A stretch of DNA of 64,000 nt from CAIMWS01 sp964409245 (GTDB lineage: Bacteria > Verrucomicrobiota > Verrucomicrobiia > Limisphaerales > UBA1319). The notes beneath the pieces were generated by a model, which was not told the origin of the DNA, ran no database searches, and saw only the letters and a list, made by a program, of their open reading frames with translations. A program made the translations under genes and the position numbers. Below, one piece after another: positions 61,701-64,000 of this stretch. The stretch covers positions 22,661-86,660 of the forward strand of contig CAYPCQ010000021.1 in the NCBI GenBank assembly GCA_964409245.1, written 5' to 3'. Position 1 is the stretch's first letter. The number at the start of each line of letters is the position of its first letter.

Positions 61701-62636
61701 GGCTTTTTGGTGATCCTGGGTGATGCGCTCCTGGTCCCGCAAGTGGTGGATCCCGGCCTTGGCCAGGCCGGCTTCCAGCAAGCGGTACATCCAGGCCAGG
61801 TTCCCAGCTATTGCGTGGGCACTCTTGGCGCCCTGGCGCCCCCCCAGCCAATAAAGCAACCCCAGGAGCATATACACGGCGCCCAGGGACCACCCCGTCT
61901 GCCCGTAGGTCACAGGAAACCAATGGTAGTGTTGGGCAAGCGGCACCATGGCCGCGTGGCCCAGCGCCAGCAACAGCAGCAACAAGCCGATGGAAAGCCT
62001 CCGGAAAATGGCCGGAACCACCAGGCGCCCGTGGGCTTGCAATTGATCCCGGGTGGCCTCCTGCAGTTTTTGCGCTTGGGCGATGAGCTGATGTTCGCCG
62101 GGGGCCAGGTCGGGTTCCGGCCATGGGTGGTTGGGATCCAGCATCCGGCGGAACCGGGGATAACCGCGAAAAACCTGGAGCGTTTCCAAATCCAAGGCGT
62201 GAATGGCTTCCCGCTGCTCATTGGTTTGCCGCTGGAAATCCGCCAACTGCGCGGCGGAATGCGCCAGGTCCGCCCCCCGGCGCCGGTCCAATTCAAGAAA
62301 ACTCTTCTGGATCTGGAACTTCCGGCGTCCCTCCCATTGCTCCAGCCGGTCCCGGGACTGTTTCAGGCTGCTTTTGGCGGCTTTCCGGATGATTTCCTGC
62401 CGTCTTCCGCATCGGGCTCGGCGGCGATCTGATTCGGCCTGGAAATCCGCTTCCGCTTTGGCCAGCCCCTCGTCCAGTTGGCTGGCCAGGTTCCAGGCCG
62501 AAGTTTCGTGAAGTTTGGATACCGCCGCCAGCTTGGCCCGGTATTCCGCGGCCAGTTTTTCCTCCCTCGCCGCGAACGTGCCGATCACCCCCTTCAATTG
62601 ATCCAGCCGCTCGAGGAGTTCCTCAATTCCCAGCAT
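58728..62636 (-). CDS. membrane-anchored FtsK/SpoIIIE-type ATPase (EssC/EccC-like)
   Basis: The protein is 1302 residues from the ATG at 62636, 1 nt after the preceding stop. Residues 10-150 form a long coiled coil. Two transmembrane segments lie at about 212-235 (LSIGLLLLLLALGHAAM) and 248-266 (WSLGAVYMLLGLLYWLGG). A second coiled coil fills 300-420. Three ATPase-like modules follow: a degenerate one (about 480-700), an active one with Walker A AGKTGSGKST (764-773) and Walker B LLIIDEF (869-875), and a degenerate one (about 1035-1280) in which VVGQRDEAALA replaces the P-loop. Multiple modules with unequal P-loops recall EssC/EccC of type VII secretion, though no FHA domains are present. It is the last gene of an operon with two WXG100-like genes. 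Confidence 0.85.
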   Translation of the reverse strand: MLGIEELLERLDQLKGVIGTFAAREEKLAAEYRAKLAAVSKLHETSAWNLASQLDEGLAKAEADFQAESDRRRARCGRRQEIIRKAAKSSLKQSRDRLEQWEGRRKFQIQKSFLELDRRRGADLAHSAAQLADFQRQTNEQREAIHALDLETLQVFRGYPRFRRMLDPNHPWPEPDLAPGEHQLIAQAQKLQEATRDQLQAHGRLVVPAIFRRLSIGLLLLLLALGHAAMVPLAQHYHWFPVTYGQTGWSLGAVYMLLGLLYWLGGRQGAKSAHAIAGNLAWMYRLLEAGLAKAGIHHLRDQERITQDHQKAKSTLDQQWQEMLEETAWRREREPREIAEQEQRALQRNERYFQGQIGRLEANKTAFVSQARQAAVARQGNAAREREAALARLKAEHQAQCQALAEEWQASLGSVWETLQNNQRTADRFFPSWSDPGWEQWTPPAAFGEFARFGRLEVAIEHYAQLGVAPRTVTLPCPAEFEVPLLLAYPRQGSVLFETHKDGAAEAVQSINNIVFRLLSTSPPGRLSFTLFDPAGLGQSFAGLMHLTDYLESQVNSRIWTQTAQMEEKLAELNEHMEKVIQMYLRNEYATISEYNRQAGSIAEKYHFVVVAGFPVNFSEAAARRLLNIAASGARCGVFLLVHWDHRFALPHDFVPDELRKNCLCLTGSEFGFTLAGRRLPGARLVLDAPPSPEFATRFLKKVGQCGRDAGRVEVPFEQVAPREPEMWTRQTTDELRVAIGRSGAAKLQYLAIGKGTRQHALIAGKTGSGKSTLLHVIITNLALWCSPEQVEFYLVDFKKGVEFKCYVNRRLPHARVIAIESDRQFGLSVLQRVDEELQRRGELFRRLGVQDLVGYQRAGGTEPIPRSLLIIDEFQEYFVEEDRVSQSAALLLDRIVRQGRAFGIHVLLGSQTLGGAYTLARATLGQMVIRVALQCNEADAYLIMDENNAAPRLLSRPGEGIYNDAAGSLEGNSPFQTVWLSDETRDRHLARIQAQAQQWPRPLPGPVVFEGNSPADVRENVELAKIMESKPVAVPTAPRVWLGAPNSVKGPTEARFQRQGGNHLLVVGQRDEAALAIAGIGLVSLASQYPPGGVRFIVLDGSPPGSRQRVFLDRVLQGISHPVQRPMAHELAGIFGGLAESVKSGEGLATGAERPATFLFVLGLENFKKLRQEEEFSFSLEDRSEGPNPAKILPELITEGPSLGLHCLITCDSYANVNRFLGRKLAGEISLRVAFQMSANDSASLLENADAASLGLHRAIYYNEREGYWEMFRPYALPGGDWLEKLGRWPVPPAQSVQPPT

Positions 62637-62637
62637 C

Positions 62638-62850
62638 TCACTCACAATCGTTCCTGGCTTTGGCAATTATCTTGTCGAGTTTCTCGCAAATCACCGACGC
62701 CTTTTCCATTTCTTGGGCCAGCGGCTCGATGTATTTTTTCCCGAACTCGCCGCCACGTGCGTCCCGCCAATAATTCCTTGTTTCCCCCCACTGGAGCAAC
62801 AGGTTTTTCGTGATGGCGGAGAGCCGGGCGCGATTGGCATTAAGGCTCAT
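62638..62850 (-). CDS. small WXG100-like helical protein (W-x-D variant)
   Basis: The 70-residue protein shows a helix, a turn and a helix: ARLSAITKNLLLQWGETRN, then YWRDARGGEF with W28-R29-D30 in the position of the WXG turn, then KKYIEPLAQEMEKASVICEK. The size is slightly short for WXG100 proteins (about 100 residues). It lies between the 193-residue helical protein (9 nt upstream) and the FtsK-like ATPase, 1 nt downstream. It may be a secreted substrate or part of a heterodimer with the protein at 63448-63720. The family assignment is by pattern and context. Confidence 0.6.
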   Translation of the reverse strand: MSLNANRARLSAITKNLLLQWGETRNYWRDARGGEFGKKYIEPLAQEMEKASVICEKLDKIIAKARNDCE

Positions 62851-62859
62851 AATCGGCGT

Positions 62860-63441
62860 TCAGGCCTTGGGGGCTGCTGCTCCCGCCGGGGACAGGTGCG
62901 CTCCGTCTGCACCGGGAGCGCCCTCGGGAGTGCCGCTGGCTGCGGCAGGCTGGACCAAGGCTGCCCCTGGTGCCATTTGGGTATAGGCTTCCAACGTGGA
63001 TCGGATCTGTTCCAGGTAAGCCGCCGCATGCACGAGATCGGCCGCGAGAAAGGAGTTCAATTGATCCAGCTGCCTGGTCAGCGGCAGTGTTTGATTCTCC
63101 AGCTCCCGGATCCATTTGCGGGTATGCTGCACTTTTTCCTTCGCCTGCCGCAGAGCCACCTGGGCCCGGACCACGCTGGCTTGATGCGCTGCCGTCGGCT
63201 GGCGCAGGCCGGACAGGCTAGCGCCGAAAAGCTCCTGGCGGGCCTGTTCCAGCTCCCGGCTCCGCACTCTCACCTGGTTTTCCCAATAAACCCGCCGGTC
63301 GCTTTCCAGCCAGCTCCGGGTGCGCCGGACTTCGTCGCAGATGTCTTCCAGTGCGGGCCGCGCTTTGCTCAGGAATACAATCAGCCCCGCCCGGAAGGAT
63401 TCCAGGGCATCCAGAGAGGCGACTTGGGCGCGTTCAGCCAC
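62860..63441 (-). CDS. coiled-coil protein of the type VII-like locus
   Basis: The 193-residue protein is alpha-helical, with predicted long coiled coil at about residues 45-150 (ENQVRVRSRELEQARQELFG, RKWIRELENQTLPLTRQLDQ). The C-terminal 40 residues are Ala/Pro/Gly-rich and likely disordered. There is no signal peptide. It starts 6 nt after the WXG100-like gene. Its size and helical nature resemble EsaA/EsxB-partner or LXG-type helper proteins only loosely. It may act as a chaperone or structural component. Confidence 0.55.
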   Translation of the reverse strand: MAERAQVASLDALESFRAGLIVFLSKARPALEDICDEVRRTRSWLESDRRVYWENQVRVRSRELEQARQELFGASLSGLRQPTAAHQASVVRAQVALRQAKEKVQHTRKWIRELENQTLPLTRQLDQLNSFLAADLVHAAAYLEQIRSTLEAYTQMAPGAALVQPAAASGTPEGAPGADGAHLSPAGAAAPKA

Positions 63442-63447
63442 GGCGGA

Positions 63448-63720
63448 TCAACGCTGCCGCAAATAATCCTCGATCCGCTGGGCTTTGCGCAGGAGAAAAG
63501 GGGTTTGCAGGTTCGACGCCTCCACAAACTTCTTGAGCGATTTCATGATTTGCGAGAACTCCTCCGCGAACTTGGCATGTTCCTGGTCCTGCCAGGCATC
63601 GCTCAACCCCGCAAAACGCGCCTGCAAGGAAACCATCCGGTTTTGCAGATCCTCGTTGAACCGATTCAGTTCATCGGCGAACCGCCGGACTTTTTCGGGA
63701 TCCATTACTGCCTGGGCCAT
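63448..63720 (-). CDS. WXG100-family protein (WQD variant)
   Basis: The 90-residue protein starts at an ATG with GGAAG seven nt upstream. The pattern is helix, WXG-type turn and helix: KVRRFADELNRFNEDLQNRM, LSDAWQDQEHAKFAEEFSQI with W43-Q44-D45, then MKSLKKFVEASNLQTPFLLR. WXG100 proteins of about 90-100 residues are type VII substrates forming helical hairpin dimers. W-x-D replaces W-x-G here, as in many Gram-negative members. It is the first gene seen of an operon that ends with the FtsK-like ATPase. Confidence 0.75.
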   Translation of the reverse strand: MAQAVMDPEKVRRFADELNRFNEDLQNRMVSLQARFAGLSDAWQDQEHAKFAEEFSQIMKSLKKFVEASNLQTPFLLRKAQRIEDYLRQR

Positions 63721-64000
63721 ATTGCTTCCTTCCGTTGAACAATCATTTCCTGCGAATCCGCTCTCGGGTCTCCGCCAATAGCAAACCACAAACCGGGATC
63801 GGTGCCTGTAGAAGTTCCCTTCCCCGGCTTGGGAACACGCCAACACCGGCAACCAGCCTGCCAGCGCATCCCAGATGGCAGCCACTTGAATATTAAACGA
63901 ATCATACCCCCAAAGGAAAGGGGGAATTCCCCATGCAGAAGAATTGGGGTGTGGGCCAGGATAGTTGGATGTTAACCAGCGGGCGGGTTGGGAACAATCG
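63721..64000. other. upstream region of the WXG100-FtsK operon, no gene seen
   Basis: No supported ORF was found up to the window edge. The stretch must contain the operon promoter if the WXG100-like gene is first, but no -35/-10 pair can be named with confidence. Confidence 0.35.

Overview
The window is about 64 kb of GC-rich DNA from a bacterium that is most likely a member of the Verrucomicrobiota. The evidence is a secreted-hydrolase-rich gene content (fucosidases, a sulfatase, a GH127 enzyme, PQQ-type beta-propellers and LamG proteins, with no SusC/SusD pair), a Tat-exported Gfo/Idh/MocA oxidoreductase, a GreA with a very long N-terminal extension as in chlamydiae, and autotransporter-associated strand repeats on a secreted enzyme. 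The assignment to subdivision is not secure.

Bases 1-17260 hold one large minus-strand cluster for degrading a complex, probably sulfated, fucose-, rhamnose- and arabinose-containing glycan. In transcription order it encodes a tandem two-domain GH29 fucosidase, a WbsX/GH99-like enzyme with beta-strand repeats, a sulfatase fused to a GH106-like hydrolase, a GH29 enzyme with CHB_HEX_C and NPCBM modules, a GH127 enzyme, a five-bladed propeller glycosidase-like protein and the start of a DUF6807 (PmoA-like) protein. A eukaryotic-type UGPase (17375-18790) lies just upstream.

Bases 18988-36450 are mixed. They carry an MttB-family methyltransferase, a LamG protein, and then a WYL regulator followed by a HEIGHH putative metalloprotease, a probable double-SPOUT methyltransferase and an RtcB ligase, which together may form an RNA repair or modification cassette. 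Next come a HEAT-repeat protein, a Gfo/Idh oxidoreductase, an RRM protein, a VIT1-type metal transporter and a BadF-type sugar kinase. A previously unassigned rod-shaped RNA with its own apparent promoter and terminator (32329-32458) precedes a second LamG protein. A large membrane protein and an ABC ATPase follow.

Bases 37450-55500 are mostly housekeeping: clpS-DUF2017, two PQQ-propeller proteins, rsmA, a Nudix hydrolase, a UVR-motif protein, greA-aroB-unknown-pabA, rsmB-IMPase, and prs-rplY-pth-rpsF-ssb-rplI. rpsR is missing from its usual place in that last operon.

A tRNA-Arg(ACG) at 55737-55813 marks a change to sparse accessory DNA (55814-58727). This stretch contains a small secreted protein, an excisionase-like HTH protein, and an orphan polymorphic-toxin tip interrupted by a single in-frame TAA, with an immunity-like gene starting 1 nt after the ancestral toxin stop. 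Immediately beyond is a tight minus-strand operon (63720 to 58728) with two small WXG100-like proteins, a helical protein and a 1302-residue membrane-anchored FtsK/SpoIIIE-type ATPase. This is a candidate type VII-like secretion locus in a Gram-negative lineage and, with the toxin remnant beside it, the most notable system in the window.
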